Shown here: in pieces, positions 22,638 to 33,562 of the stretch
How the letters are laid out: each line of letters opens with the position of its first letter
How positions within the stretch are numbered: position 1 is the first letter of the stretch
NCBI GenBank assembly: GCA_034359265.1
Contig: CP136894.1
Span: forward strand, 32,952,501 to 33,016,500
Source: Canna indica
Lineage: Eukaryota; Streptophyta; Magnoliopsida; Zingiberales; Cannaceae
DNA: 64,000 nt
Direction: 5' to 3'
Made by a program: the position numbers and the translations under genes
The notes under the pieces: model-generated
Databases searched by the model: none
What the model saw: the letters and a program-made list of their open reading frames with translations, nothing else
Told to the model about the DNA's origin: nothing

Positions 22638-22976
22638 CACTACAACACAATCGGCCTACAGAGACACATAGTTAGAGACAAATTAAATTTTTATTTTTAA
22701 ATCATCACATTTAGATACTAATAAACACAAAATTTGTTCCTAATTAATTTATAAAACTAGCTTTAGAGTCAGATCAATTAAGTGACTATGTTGCTGGTGT
22801 TTCTATAGCTTAGAGACAGATCAATTGAGTGATTCTGTTGTTGTTATTTCTATAGATCTTTAGAGACTAATTAGGAATAAATTTTATGTCTTTTAGTCTC
22901 TAAATATGAATATTTAGAAATAAAAATATAATTTGTCTCTAATTTTATGTCTTTATAGATCAATTGTATTGTAGTG
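22638..22976. mobile_element. CACTA-type MITE
   Basis: 339 bp, ends CACTACAACACAAT and ATTGTATTGTAGTG, with TSD TGG on both sides (22635-22637 and 22977-22979), as expected for CACTA elements. The arms form a long imperfect inverted repeat over about 100 bases (left TTAGAGACAAATTAAATTTT, right complementary). The centre holds two copies of a roughly 50-bp unit starting TTAGAG(T/A)CAGATCAATT. No coding capacity. It interrupts copia X between VPGIP and SLKDV. Confidence 0.88.
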
Positions 22977-23035
22977 TGGGAATTCCTGGAACATTGAGTG
23001 TTCCAACTCCTATCGATCTTCGCTCACCGTCGTTG
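22977..23035 (-). pseudogene. Copia X short segment between MITE and CACTA
   Basis: Minus strand reads RRSIGVGTLNVPGIP, the stretch linking protease to the GAG-pre-integrase domain. Homology ends near 23035, where the CACTA element begins. Confidence 0.7.
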
Positions 23036-23529
23036 CCCGCCGACGCGCCCCCCGACGCCACTCGCCGATGCTGCCCCCCGCCGAACCGTCTCTAGGTAAT
23101 TTCAACCCCCCCCCCCCTTCCCTTCCTCCTATACTAGGGCAGACCGAAACCCTAGATTTAGGGTTTCGGTCGGCTATCGGCCGCCGGAGCATTGTCCAGT
23201 GTCCGACATAGACGCCGACGCTGGAGTCCATAAGACTCTTGTGCCGGAACAGTGAGTTAGGGTTTTTTTAAACCTTAATTTTTTTTATTAAAATATATTT
23301 AGATTAAACCCTAATCTAGGTTGATTAAATATTTAATGTATAAATTAGATTAATATTTATGTTAATTTGATTAATGTTTAGATTAATATTTAATGTTTTT
23401 TTAGGTTAAATGTTTAATGCATGTTTAGATTAATTAGAATAAATTTTTTTATTATATATGTTAATTAGATTTAGTTTAGATTAATTAGATTAATTATATT
23501 ATTAATTAGAATAATATTTATATTAATTA

Positions 23530-23633
23530 GAATCGTCCACTTTGGACTCGCGTCGGAATCGTCCACTTTGGACTCGCGCTGGAATCGTCCAATTTGGACT
23601 CATGTTGGATTCGTCCACTGTGGACTCGAACCG
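23530..23633. repeat. Four tandem 26-bp repeats with internal dyad
   Basis: Units GAATCGTCCACTTTGGACTC plus six variable bases, four in exact 26-bp register. Each contains the inverted repeat GTCCA-(3)-TGGAC, the form of a dimeric protein-binding site. They may be subterminal transposase sites of the CACTA element. Confidence 0.85.
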
Positions 23634-23792
23634 GCATCCACAAAGTTAGAAAATAATCATCAATCCGACGAGTAGATATGTTTCACGTACGCATCGGCGT
23701 GTCGGATATGATTTAGCAAAACCTTAGATCTGTTTGGGGGTTATATATTCGTGTAAAAGAAGTAGATGATCTTTTATATGACGTACAACCAT

Positions 23793-24045
23793 TGAATTGT
23801 TCCTAATTGGACAATTTGGGAACATATTATTTGTATTGCACTTAGTTTTTTCTTTTAACCGTTAACTCATTCTTAAATTTTGACTATTGTATCTCTCTTG
23901 TTCTCCGATACGAGGCCAGATGATATGCGTATTCAGAGAATTGTAGAGAGATACTGCCAAAATTTAGAATGAAGTTAACGGTTAAAAAAATACTTAGTGT
24001 AATATGAATAATATGAATCCTGAATGGAATAGGACAATCTCACCT
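23793..24045. repeat. Foldback (long inverted repeat) in the CACTA leader
   Basis: The arms 23824-23908 and 23931-24014 are complementary at roughly 80% by eye (e.g. TTTTAACCGTTAAC with GTTAACGGTTAA; TTGTATCTCTC with GAGAGATAC), with weaker pairing outwards to 23793 and 24045. The loop is about 22 bases. It looks like a small foldback element or a transcribed hairpin. Confidence 0.72.
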
Positions 24046-24086
24046 AAAGACATTAACTGAAGATATTGTCATTGATCGATAGAATC

Positions 24087-25371
24087 ATGTCCGGCAATCA
24101 AAGTTGGATGTATCGACGTCTTGATCGTGGAGCTTTAACGAATGAGTTTTGATTAGGCGTAATTTATTTCTTAAATTTTGCATATTTGAATCAGAAATTC
24201 GTTAGCTCCAGTGATAAAATCCGATGTTCGTGTCGCATTTGCTTGAATGCACGATTTTTGGATCGGGAAACTATCACTCTACATCTGTATAGCAAAGGAT
24301 TTACACCAAGATATTTTATATGGACTTTTCACGGTGAGTCACGTGAAGTCAGGACGTCGAGCAATCTCGTCGTTCAGACACATGGTGAATCTTCCTCTTT
24401 TGGTGTTTCTTCATCCAGTCCATCTAATCTATATAGAACTATGATACTTGATAGTCTTGGGGGTCAATTCCAGCTGAATGATAATGACAATCAACCAGTT
24501 ACTAAGATGTTAGTGCCACCAGATACTACGGGTGTTGATGTCACAAAATTTCCACCAGAAGTGCAACCTGCGGTAGAGATTGAATTGCCCAATAAAGAAG
24601 CTGCAAAATTTTACGAGATGTTGAAAACTGTTGATGAACCTTTGTATGAGAATTGTCCTAAATACACTAGATTCTCGGTAATGATGTAACTCCTGAACAT
24701 GAAGGCCGATTGTAATATCAGCAGGGTTGCGTTTGATTGGATTGCGGGATTGATTAATAGAATGCTGCATACTGATAACAAGTTTGAGCCAACTTTTTAT
24801 AAGACTAAAGAGTTGATGAGAAAATTAGGACTGCGGTACAAAAAAATATACGCGTGCCAAAATAACTGCATTTTATATTATAAAGAAAATGTGCAATTGG
24901 ATAAATACCCTGTATGAGAACATCCTCGTTACAAGGAGAAGAAATCGGTCCAACAGAAAAATATCTCGTTTAAGGTGATTCGGTATTTTCCACTAACACC
25001 GAGGCTTCAAAGATTATTCATATCAGAAAATACGGCCCCCTACATGAGTTGGCATGTAAGAAGTCGTGATGATACAATAATGACTCATCCATCCGACAGT
25101 GAAGGATGGAAACATTTGGATACATATTATCCTTCATTTGCTAAGGATACTAGAAATATTCGATAGCGGGAGAAAATGGGTCGATACCTGATGTGATAGA
25201 TGATTTCTATCAAGAAGAGGATCCTCCCACAGTAGACCGTATTATTCCAATAATCGAGGATGCGGACACAACGTTAGTTCAATTAGAAGTTGAATATGTT
25301 GATGATGACGATCATGAAGTTGAGGAAGGTGGAGATGAAGAATTAGAATTTGAAGAAGATGAAGAAGAATA
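24087..25371 (+). pseudogene. CACTA transposase (TNPD/Tnp2-like), internally deleted
   Basis: Starts at 24087 with MSGNQSWMYRRLDRGALTNE, the transposase-associated domain, hit by a TGA at 24150, continuing as KIRCSCRICLNARFLDRETI and GFTPRYFIWTFHGE. From 24700 a new frame gives the start of the Tnp2 (Transposase_21) domain: LGLRYKKIYACQNNCILYYK, IRYFPLTPRLQRLF, HPSDSEGWKHLDTYYPSFAK. The protein then jumps at about 25166 to an acidic tail (VEEGGDEELEFEEDEEE, stop 25369-25371), so the catalytic DDE core is deleted. Stops at 24687 and 24915 also break it. Confidence 0.8.
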
Positions 25372-25472
25372 ATTCGAAGACTATTACTCAGATGATAGGA
25401 ATAATTGTAAAGTATATATTCTATTAAATCTAACTCTACTATATATATTCTAATTATATTCTTATTCGACAG

Positions 25473-26917
25473 CTATGGTGGGCCGAGGTTACCACCGGAC
25501 GAGAGCTATAGAGTCTCCGATCGGTAATACTCTAGATTCAGCCGCACTTGCTCCTAGCGCTGATCCTCTTGCCACCGTGGCTAGTTTATCAAGACGCAAG
25601 CGACCACGCGGGCCGAATAGGATTCAGCCTCCACCAGTCGCGGAACAACGCCGACTTATTTCTGTGATTGGCGAGCGATAATATATTATGAATTATGAAT
25701 TATGAATTATGAATTATGAATTATGAATTATGAATTATATATAATGAATTATATCATAATATCATATTGTAGTTTATTTTTATTGTGCAAGTTCGAGTAG
25801 GAGGATGTCCCCATGACTATATCGGGGACAATCCGATGAATGGGGCCTGGTCCACTTGGTCCCACGTGCCCCGTGAGCACGCGAACATGCTCTAGCGAGA
25901 GTTTGAGATATGTATTTAAAATTTTTATATACATGATGATTATTATTGGTATCGATATTATTGTTTTGCAGGCTCGCTATACTTGGCCAAAGGCCATTCA
26001 TTTACAATGCGTGGGAGGCCATTTCCCGATAGAGGTACAATTGCCAACTGGGTCAGGCCCGGGCACAAGCGATGGCCCGAGCTGGGAAAACAACCATAGC
26101 GGAGACTCGGGGATACAACCCCGATTGGATTACTCCAGATATTTGGGATCAGCTCGTGTCGATATGGTCGATCGAGCGGTGGCAGGAGGTATCACGAATT
26201 ATGGCTAGAAATTGAATGTCGGGGGGAGGAGCGCGTCACGCTGGCGGCTCTATTTCATTTGCAGTGCACGCGAGTCATATGGTAAGTATTATACCTTATT
26301 TTGAATTATATATTTTATTTGTTACTCTGTGAACTAATTAATTTTTTTTTTTGTAAATGTAGACGACAGTGTTGCCTGACGGGTCTGTCCAGTGACCCTC
26401 CCCGATGGAGGTGTTCTAGCGAACTTACCGTCTAGGACATCGGGCCGGGGAGTACATTGACACTCGCGCTGCAGTCATCATGGTAAGCATATTTGTTTCA
26501 ATTTTGTATTATTTATTTATAATTTAAGTTTTAGGAAAAATATGAAATAAAAACCAAACTCGTATAGGCCCACACTCAGACGATGACGCTGCGCGGTGGC
26601 ACCCCTGATGACTTTGACACGGTAGTGTGGGTCGAGGCTGCATGTGGCTGGGACCACGGCCATATCTATGGCTTTGCTGATAGTGGTCATGCACGCGCCG
26701 TGCTCGGGCCACTTGGGGCACCGACCCCTCCGGCAGCCGGTGAGCGACCATCCACCTCCAGGATTAATGATTAGAGTATGAGGATATCGACAATGGAGGA
26801 GTCGGTCGCACGGCAGAGTGAGATGATGGCTCATTAGAGTCAGATGATGGTTGAGATGCATGCCATGCTGAGACAAATGATAGGTCAGTCCAGCGGTGCA
26901 CACTCAGATCCATAGTC
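25473..26917 (+). pseudogene. CACTA TNPA-like gene (Transposase_24 type)
   Basis: Exon-like pieces: MVGRGYHRTRAIES...RRKRPRGPNR (25473-25681), then after a pyrimidine/AG border at 25971 ARYTWPKAIHLQCVGG, a GTAAGT-like border at 26281 and further pieces. The last contains WVEAACGWDHGHIYGFADSG (26631-26690), the diagnostic RVYG-like motif of the family, and a C-terminal helical stretch (MEESVARQSEMMAH, HAMLRQMIGQS). TNPA proteins bind subterminal repeats. In-frame stops at 26205 and 26836 leave it non-functional. Exon borders are approximate. Confidence 0.65.
25688..25737. repeat. ATGAATT heptanucleotide microsatellite
   Basis: About seven perfect ATGAATT units in a putative intron of the TNPA-like gene. 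Confidence 0.95.
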
Positions 26918-27047
26918 AACGAATGAGTCCACACCGGTGTACACTCAAGCATTCCAGACCCCACTGTTTTGCCACTGGCCAATTGTTTTGTGCGGAAGAA
27001 CCCGTGTAGCACCCTTGCATCCGGTGCAAGGGATAAGCCTATCATCC

Positions 27048-27682
27048 TGAATCCATCCCCAATTGGGCTTCCCAACTTAACATCGCGGGGCATGCGTTGG
27101 TCTACGTGTCAACCTCGCACTCCATATCCGCGCCCCCAAAAGACCATGTTGGTCGAATAGTATTGAAGGCATAAAGTAAAACAACAATTACAGGACTATG
27201 GACGCAAGAAAACATAAAACCCGGTGTAGGACGAGCTCCATAATTGTCTTAGGCAAAGATCGACTGATCGAACGCCCATATGAGCCGCTCGTTCGTCTCC
27301 GCCCAAGGCAACCGCTTTGTTTGCCAACGCTCTCCTACATTGTACATGAGACCCCTAACCCCCAAGTGCCATCCCCAAGGTTCCCAAAAGCACGAGGAGC
27401 ATGACAAAATCATGGTCATGCGAGATGGTGATTTTCCATGGCCACGGCCCTAACGAATGCAGGAAAATTGCTCCGCTTAGCCGTAACACACGCACCAAGC
27501 ATCGAATGACCTCGAAATGCATCCAACTCGTACCATGTGCCCTTGGGGATCGTACAAAGGATTTTACAAGTACAAACTATAATAAAAGGCAAAATTACGT
27601 GGACGTGAAAACATATTTACAAACATGTAGGGAACATTCCGTCATGATTCGTTGTTGCTCTGGTACATCGAAAAGTCCCTAA
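27048..27682 (+). repeat. Direct repeat copy 1 (LTR-like, 635 bp)
   Basis: Begins TGAATCCATCC, ends AAAAGTCCCTAA. It matches 28976-29605 over its whole length at roughly 85-90% by eye. TG start is present but there is no CA end, and I find no PBS after it. A stretch at 27004-27047 (TGTAGCACCC...) may be the true LTR start, absent from copy 2. Confidence 0.75.
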
Positions 27683-28975
27683 AATCCTCTCCCACTTCCA
27701 GCTTTGATATCCTCATCGAACTCGCCTCGGTCGCACCGCCTTTTTGCATGGGCTGCAATTGTTGAAGTGAATTCTTCACAAGTAGTCGAAGGGAACACCG
27801 CCTGAGTAACGACACACCGCAGTAGGACTGCAACATGTCGAGTTTCGCGGTGAAGTCCGCCACCAGGAAATGACTACTTGGGACATCGTTGAGTTTCATC
27901 ATCTCCTGTTGTTGCGAGAAAGGGCTTTGAGATTCCTTAACTCGTTGTTGCTGGGCAATGAAATTCCCAGACTTGTGGAGCAAACAAGTGTCGTTGAGCA
28001 ACGTTCGCTTGAAGGGGCACTAGCCCCGTTGAGCAACACTCGCTTGAAGGGACACCAAGAAGAGGCTACTTGATTCACCAAGTCTGGATCTTGCTGGGCA
28101 ATGAAAAGTCCCAGACTTGAAGAGCGTACGAGCGTTGTTGAACAACTCTCATCTCGGGTAACATCTAAGTGTCGTTGTGCAACACACCAGTGATGAGTAG
28201 TTCCTTGGCCGCACCACACTAGAACATTGCCTCCACCACCGCCTTGTCCGGCTTTGCCTTAGCAAGAGCACGGGCCGATCACTGCTCCAACTTGCCCCCG
28301 CAGGGTCATGGTACCCACCACCGAGTCCATCTCAACAAGCCAAGACTAACATTGATTGCTGCTTCCACTCACCCCAGCAGGGTCATGGTACCCCACCACT
28401 GAGTCCATCTCAACGAGCCAAGTCTTACGCCGTGCCCTCGGATCATGACTTGATGACTTTGATCTAATTCGGCCATGACGTCCGCCAACTCTCCACAATA
28501 AGAGCATTGCTGTCACACCACAACTGTTCTTCACTAGTGCTTGGTTTGGACGTGTCAATATTGCGTCTTAAGAGCCATCTCCTCTACGCACAAATCTTGC
28601 GTCTTAGGGGACATCAGCCCTGTGCACCAACTTGGCGACTCACGAGCCATCTGCTCTGTGTTGCGTCTTACGGGTCATCAACCCTGCGCACAAACTTGCC
28701 GACTCATGAGCCATATGCTTTGCGCTGCATTTTAGGGGTCATTACCCCTGCGCACCATCCATGGCGGCTCACGAGCCATCAGCTCTGCGCTACGTCTTAG
28801 GGGACATCCGCCCTGCGCACCATCCTTGGTGACTCATGAGCCATCGGCACTGCGCAGCGTCTTAAGGGACATCGCCCTGCGCACCATCCTCGTGTCTTAT
28901 GAGAGAGTCTGCTTTGTGCACAATGTGCGTCTTACTAGAGATCTGCTCTACGCACACGACTTAAGAGACATCTTT
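27683..28975. other. Internal region between the 630-bp direct repeats
   Basis: 1.3 kb without a recognised protein. It holds internal duplications: 'gagcaac(g/a)(t/c)tcgcttgaaggg' twice (about 27998-28060), 'cagggtcatggtaccc' followed by 'gagtccatctcaac' twice (28301-28420), and six tandem 66-bp units (28560-28960). A 119-codon minus frame (28001-27642) resembles nothing I know. Confidence 0.6.
28560..28960. repeat. About six tandem units of roughly 66 bp
   Basis: Each unit reads approximately GCGTCTTAGGGGACATC..., CCCTGCGCACCATCC, then GACTCATGAGCCATC and CTCTGCGC. The first and last units are truncated or diverged. Confidence 0.85.
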
Positions 28976-29605
28976 TGAATCCATCCTGAATTGGGCTTCC
29001 CGACTTAACATCGCGGGGCATGCGTTGGTCCACGTGCCAACCTCGCGCTCCATATCCGTGCCCCAAAAGACCATGTTGGCCGAATAGTATTAAAGGCGTA
29101 AAGCAAAACGACAATTATAGGACTATGGACACAAGAAAATATAAAACCGAGTGTAGGACGAGCTTTGCAATTGTCTTAGGCGAAGAATGACTGGTTGCAC
29201 GCCCATATGAGCCGCTCATTCATCTACGCCCAAGGCAGCCGCTTTGTTTGCCAATGCTCTCCTACATTATACATGAGACCCCTAACCCCTAAGTGCCACC
29301 CCCAAGGTTCCCAAAAGTACGAGGAGCATGAAAAATTCGTGGCCATGCAAGATGGTGATTTTCCATGGCCGCGGCCATGACGAATGCAGGAAAACTGCTC
29401 TGCTTAGCCGTAACACACACACCAAGCGTCGAATGACCTCGAAATGCATCTAACTACATGGGCCCTCGGGGATCGCACAAAGGATTTTACAAGTATGAAC
29501 TACAATAAAAGGAAAAATTACATGGACGCGAAAATATATTTACAAACATATAGAGAATATTCTGCCAAGATTCGTCATTGCTCGGGTACATCGAAAAGTC
29601 CCTAA
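28976..29605 (+). repeat. Direct repeat copy 2 (LTR-like, 630 bp)
   Basis: Starts TGAATCCATCCTGAATTGGG, ends AAAAGTCCCTAA(CA). Partner of 27048-27682. Confidence 0.75.
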
Positions 29606-29984
29606 CAGTATGATCCCAACCTTCCTCCACTGTCGTAGTGAGCTTTTATTGCTTTATGACTTGATTGACTTAATTGGATATTGACTTGTTATATACATGT
29701 TACTTGGATATCTTAGAGATACTTGTTTTGTGACTTGTTACTTGGATATATTGATTCGATAGTTTCAATATGATAGTTTTGATTTCGTATATTTTGTATA
29801 CTGTTATGGATAATTATAATTATAAGTATAATTATTTTGATGTATATCTGGGTGTATCTATGATGTGTATATGAATGTATGTGTATATGAATGGATATGA
29901 TTATGGGTATGTGAATTATGTATCAGGTTGTAAATGCATCAATAGGAATTTCTAATTTTGAAATTTCTCAATTACAGGTTCACA
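29606..29984 (+). other. CACTA 3' region, low complexity
   Basis: A+T-rich, with TGTATATG/TGGATAT words, between the nested repeat pair and the subterminal field. No gene seen. Confidence 0.6.
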
Positions 29985-30467
29985 TCATCAGCAACGGCCT
30001 TCCCACGGTCATCCGTGTCAAAGCCATTGCTGAAAGTGTAACATAATTCCTGGGCTGCAAACTCAAAACTGTTGCTAATGAACTACAGCAACGGCTTAGC
30101 AACAGCCTTTTAAGCAAAGGCTCTGCAACAGCATTTGAGCCGTTGCTGATGTTAATAACTACAACAGTCGAGTGGCCGTTGAGGAGCCGTTGCTGATAAG
30201 AATATCAGTACCAAGAGCGCGATGTTGATGCACCATTGTTGATAAGCATATCAACAACTGATGCCTCCGTTGCGGAACTATTGCTGATAATGATATTAGC
30301 AATGGTCGCTCTGACCATTGTTGATCTATTGCTAAGTTATCAACGACGCAATCTTCTACCACGGCTGCGTTGCAACGAGCGAGGCTGTTGCAAGCCATTG
30401 CTGATAGTCTTCAGCAACGGCTTATCAACGGATCTAGCCGTTGATCATGCTCATTATTTCAGTAGTG
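29985..30467. repeat. CACTA subterminal repeat field and 3' terminus
   Basis: At least ten copies, in both orientations, of CAGCAACGGC or its near variants (GCCGTTGCTGA, GCAATGGTC, CCATTGCTGA), ending TTTCAGTAGTG. Such clusters are the binding sites of TNPA-type proteins in known CACTA elements. Confidence 0.85.
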
Positions 30468-30470
30468 ATA

Positions 30471-31980
30471 GTTGCACCTTCATGTTCCTGGATATTTTTC
30501 AAATTTTCTAAATTTCTTGTCATATGTTGAGAACAACCATTGTCGAAATACCATGATCCAAGAGAAGAAACAGTCTTTGACATAAAAGCAACTTTGCAAT
30601 TAAGATCAAATTTTCTTACCCATACTTGTTTATCTTTCTGCTTTGGAGGATTTTTCATGCTTCTTTCTCATTAGTTTGTTGGCAAGCTTGTAATAATTTG
30701 TAATTTTGTGTCCTCTACACTTACGGTAGTAATATGTGGGTACTTTACTTCCTTTCTTTTTAGTGGACTATTGGTGACTTGATGAGCCTTTATGGAAGTT
30801 CTTTATTTAAATGGGTAGTTGAGACTAGAGTTTTGACTACCTAGACCTAGTGCATGTATCCAACTCCAGCATAATTTGAAGGAGATTTTCTTGCACTTAA
30901 AATTTTATTTAGAGTATCAGTGGAATTCATCATTCTGGCTTCTTTTTTTACCTTTTCAAGTTCAGAAATCAACTTGAAATCTTTATCAGGTTTTTCAGCA
31001 ATCTGACTTTGGTAGGCCTCAGTTTCCTCCTCAACTTTCTTCTTTTGATCAACCAAGAGTTTGTTTTGATTTTTGAGGGTCTTGTTAAGTTTTGTCACTT
31101 CAACCCATTTATCAAACATCTCTTGATAGGCTTCTTCACGACTGTTGGCACATTGAGTCTTGTTTTGTTCAACATCAATGTATGGGTTATAGGTAGTTTG
31201 AATTGTGTCAATTATGCAGGCACCAAAGGCTCTATAGTTTCCTTGCTCAGATTTTTCTATGTCATCTACTTCATATCATCACTCTAGGTAGTAGTAAAGG
31301 ACTTCTTGAGTTTTTTTTCTGCAAATTTGGACATTCAGATCTGACATGTCCATATCCTTCACACTCAAAGCATTGAAGACTTTTAGACTTCTGTTTGAGA
31401 TCAAATTTTTCAATTGAAGATTGACTTCTTCTGTTTTCACCAAATGGAGAACTTATTTTGGAGCCGGTTGAACAAGGCGGTTGAAATTGTTGTTTGAACT
31501 GTGAATTCTAATTTTGCTTATCTTTAGCCCTTAGAAATCCTCTATTTTTTTTTGTCATAAGAGCATATGCTGCATCCATCTCCTCTTCAGAACAATCTTT
31601 AGAGTTGTTCTTATTTTTAGTACTTTTGACAGCAAAATTCCTCCTTTTCTCTTTATGTGAGTATTTCTCAAACAGTTCTAACTCATATGTTTAAGTTTAC
31701 CCATCAATGTGTCAAGGGTAATGGTTGAGGGATCATGAGCTTCACCTATAGCAGCAATTTTCATGTCAAATTTTGTAGGTATGGATCTTAGAACTTTTCT
31801 TACCACCTTTTCTTCAGAGAATGGATCTCCAAGGTTGGAAGCATTGTTCATCAAATCTTTGATGCGTCCATGAAAGTCTTGAATGCTTTCATCTTCCTCC
31901 ATTTTCATGTTTTCCAATTTGGTGTTGAGAATTTCGACTTTTGACTTGCAAAGAGTCAAGGATCATTCATAATTTGTTTC
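30471..31980 (-). pseudogene. Copia X gag and protease start
   Basis: From 31959 downwards: gag core (LRSIPTKFDMKIAAIGEAHD, LDTLMGKLKHM), zinc knuckle CFECEGYGHVRSECP near 31360, coiled-coil spacer (TKLNKTLKNQNKLLVDQKKK, about 31090), a second knuckle-like patch near 30720, and the protease active-site region WYFDNGCSQHMTRN near 30560. WYFDSGCS is usual in copia; here the DSG-type triad is DNG. Several frameshifts. The gag N-terminus is missing upstream of 31980. The frame breaks at 30470, at the CACTA insertion. Confidence 0.82.
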
Positions 31981-32029
31981 CAAAATTTTTCATGACTTGT
32001 CGCTGACATTTTTTGGTTAGGATCAACTT

Positions 32030-33562
32030 GTAATCTTGTTGGCTTCTCTTTTTGTTTTCGAGAAACAAACAAAACTGTCCATTGGGCAGCAAATAAGGAG
32101 CGTCTCTGTAAGGATGAGATGATTTGGTCCTCTATCCGTCCTCTAGAACTCGAGTCTATTTTATCTGAGGACTTTTTTAGGCTTAGCTCTCGCCGACTTT
32201 AATATATCTTGCACTATTTTCGGTAAAAAAAAGAATGAACTATATAAGCTTTGAGTTCACTACATTCTTGAGAAAAATCTTGACCGATTAAATCAGACAA
32301 ACGCCTCCTACTTGTGTCGTTGTCTCTTCTAGGTTGGAAGTGTGGTGCTGTTCAAGTAATCAATTGTGAGAGGAATAGCATGTGCGAAAGGCAATAATCC
32401 CTGAGCTGACAGCCGAATATTGATGAACTTTCACTTCCCTCCACACCTTCTGGTGGCTCTAGTTGGAAAACAGAAGTCGCATGAATTGATCCAAATGCAC
32501 AAGTATGAGAAAAGTTGTCAAAATAATGATGTTTAACTTTTGTGCATCTCAAATTCTAAGACTGAGAAATCCATTGAACATAAAGAATTTTCACTTAAAA
32601 GCCATGACAAAGCCACGAATTACAGAACAAACTTCCACGTGGAAGAACCCAAAAAGATGACATAAACATGCATCAAAGTAAGGAATAATCGGCATAGTTC
32701 TATATAGTATTTTGAGAGACGTTTTAATTTATGAAACTCATTTTGTTGGTCACTTTCTCATAGATATCTCCTACTTAGTTCTATGCCATATTGCCATACC
32801 TATAACTTCTCTTTTCCCTCCATAATCCTCTTTCAACCATCTTGTAGCTTCATCTGCCTTGTGACTTATAAGGGTAGAAATATGTCAGGCGGTCTGTTAG
32901 GGGCCTATGGCCTGGTTTGTATTCGGCCTAGCTTGACCTGTATTCAATCTGCCCTGATCTGGCCTCTTTAAAAAAATCCAACCCTAAACTTATTTCTAGG
33001 CATGTTTTCTTTATCAGGCCAGACTCAGGCTCACTATAAGGTCTATTGAGCCTGATAGGCCGGATTGGGCCTATTAAGATAGTATATATAATATATAATA
33101 AATATATAATATTATTAGTTTATTATATATTTACATTATATATAATAAAATATAGTTTTTAATTTAATAAAATAATAACTATTGTTGTTGTGTTTAAATT
33201 TGTTGTTATCATTTGTGTATTGGAATTTGGAAATAGGTTTTATAAATTTGTTTTAGGTTTTAGCGGGCTTTATAAACAGGCCACAGGCCAGGTCAGGCCT
33301 ATGAACAGGCCAGGCTCAAGCCGAAAAAATAGCCTATAATAGGCCACAGGCCAGGCTCAGACCAATATTTTACTATACATGTCTGGCTTGTTAAGGCGAA
33401 GGTCTGGCCTGGCCAGGCCTGTTTCCACCCCTAAGTGCATAGACTGTAGGCAGATGAAAACTGTCTCTCCATAGTTGAAACTGCTTGAGACTGAAAATAC
33501 ATAAGTAGAGCTAAGAGCTTCTTTTGTCAAATACAGCCAACATACAAAAACAAACACTAACA
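32030..33562 (-). repeat. Probable 5' LTR and leader of copia X
   Basis: Starts TGTTAGTGTTTG (minus, 33562), has a TATA box TTATATAG at 32241-32248 and then about 210 bp before the truncated gag. The 3' border and PBS are not recognisable, so the leader was deleted. A hAT-like MITE lies inside. It could alternatively be an unrelated sequence, but its position and promoter fit a copia LTR. Confidence 0.55.
32869..33433. mobile_element. hAT-like MITE
   Basis: 565 bp. Right end (reverse complement) TAGGGGTGGAAACAGGCC and left end TAAGGGTAGAAATATGTCAG are imperfect terminal inverted repeats of the hAT 'TAGGGGTG' type. AGGCCTGG/CAGGCCAGG motifs fill both subterminal regions, and the centre is (TA)-rich. 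The flanking 8-mers (GTGACTTA and AGTGCATA) match poorly. Confidence 0.6.

Larger units (their letters stand above)
23036..24086 (+). other. CACTA 5' region: GC-rich leader, repeats, putative intron
   Basis: 23036-23260 is GC-rich and could be a leader exon ending at a GTGAGT-like site (23251). It is followed by A+T-rich DNA with many ATTAGATTAAT-type words (23270-23530). It then holds four 26-bp tandem repeats and a foldback before the transposase start. No CACTA terminus seen. Confidence 0.5.
23036..30467 (+). mobile_element. CACTA (En/Spm) transposon, 5' terminus missing, with a nested repeat pair
   Basis: A transposase-associated domain plus Tnp2 domain (24087-25371), a TNPA-like gene (25473-26917) and a subterminal repeat field (29985-30440) ending TTTCAGTAGTG at 30467 identify a CACTA element. 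The following ATA is the likely 3-bp TSD. No matching CACTACTGAAAT start is visible near 23036, so the left terminus was deleted. The copia X reading frame is interrupted on either side (30471 and 23035). The pair of direct repeats at 27048-29605 was added later. Confidence 0.8.
8306..33562 (-). mobile_element. Copia X: SIRE/Maximus-like Ty1/copia, split by nested insertions and 3'-truncated
   Basis: Its pieces, in coding order on the minus strand, are: LTR (33562 to about 32030), gag and protease (31980-30471), then a CACTA, a short piece (23035-22977), a CACTA MITE, the GAG-pre-integrase segment (22637-22205), then gypsy A, and the integrase (8653-8306). The peptides join across the MITE and gypsy A breakpoints. 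RT, RNase H and the 3' LTR are absent, lost at the 8306 junction. The gag has the long coiled-coil spacer and zinc knuckles seen in SIRE/Maximus elements. Its start abuts the 3' end of copia C, so it probably inserted there. Confidence 0.75.

Noticed and set aside
23010..23231. Minus frame of 73 codons in GC-rich DNA
   Set aside because: Sits on the CACTA leader and the copia border. Splice-like sites and element context point to the plus strand, and no protein similarity is seen.
23530..23633. Regular 26-bp repeats considered as a CRISPR array
   Set aside because: No distinct spacers (the units are contiguous), plant nuclear context, no cas genes.
26524..27093. Minus frames of 75-128 codons
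   Set aside because: Shadows of the plus-strand TNPA-like exons, which carry the recognisable family motif.
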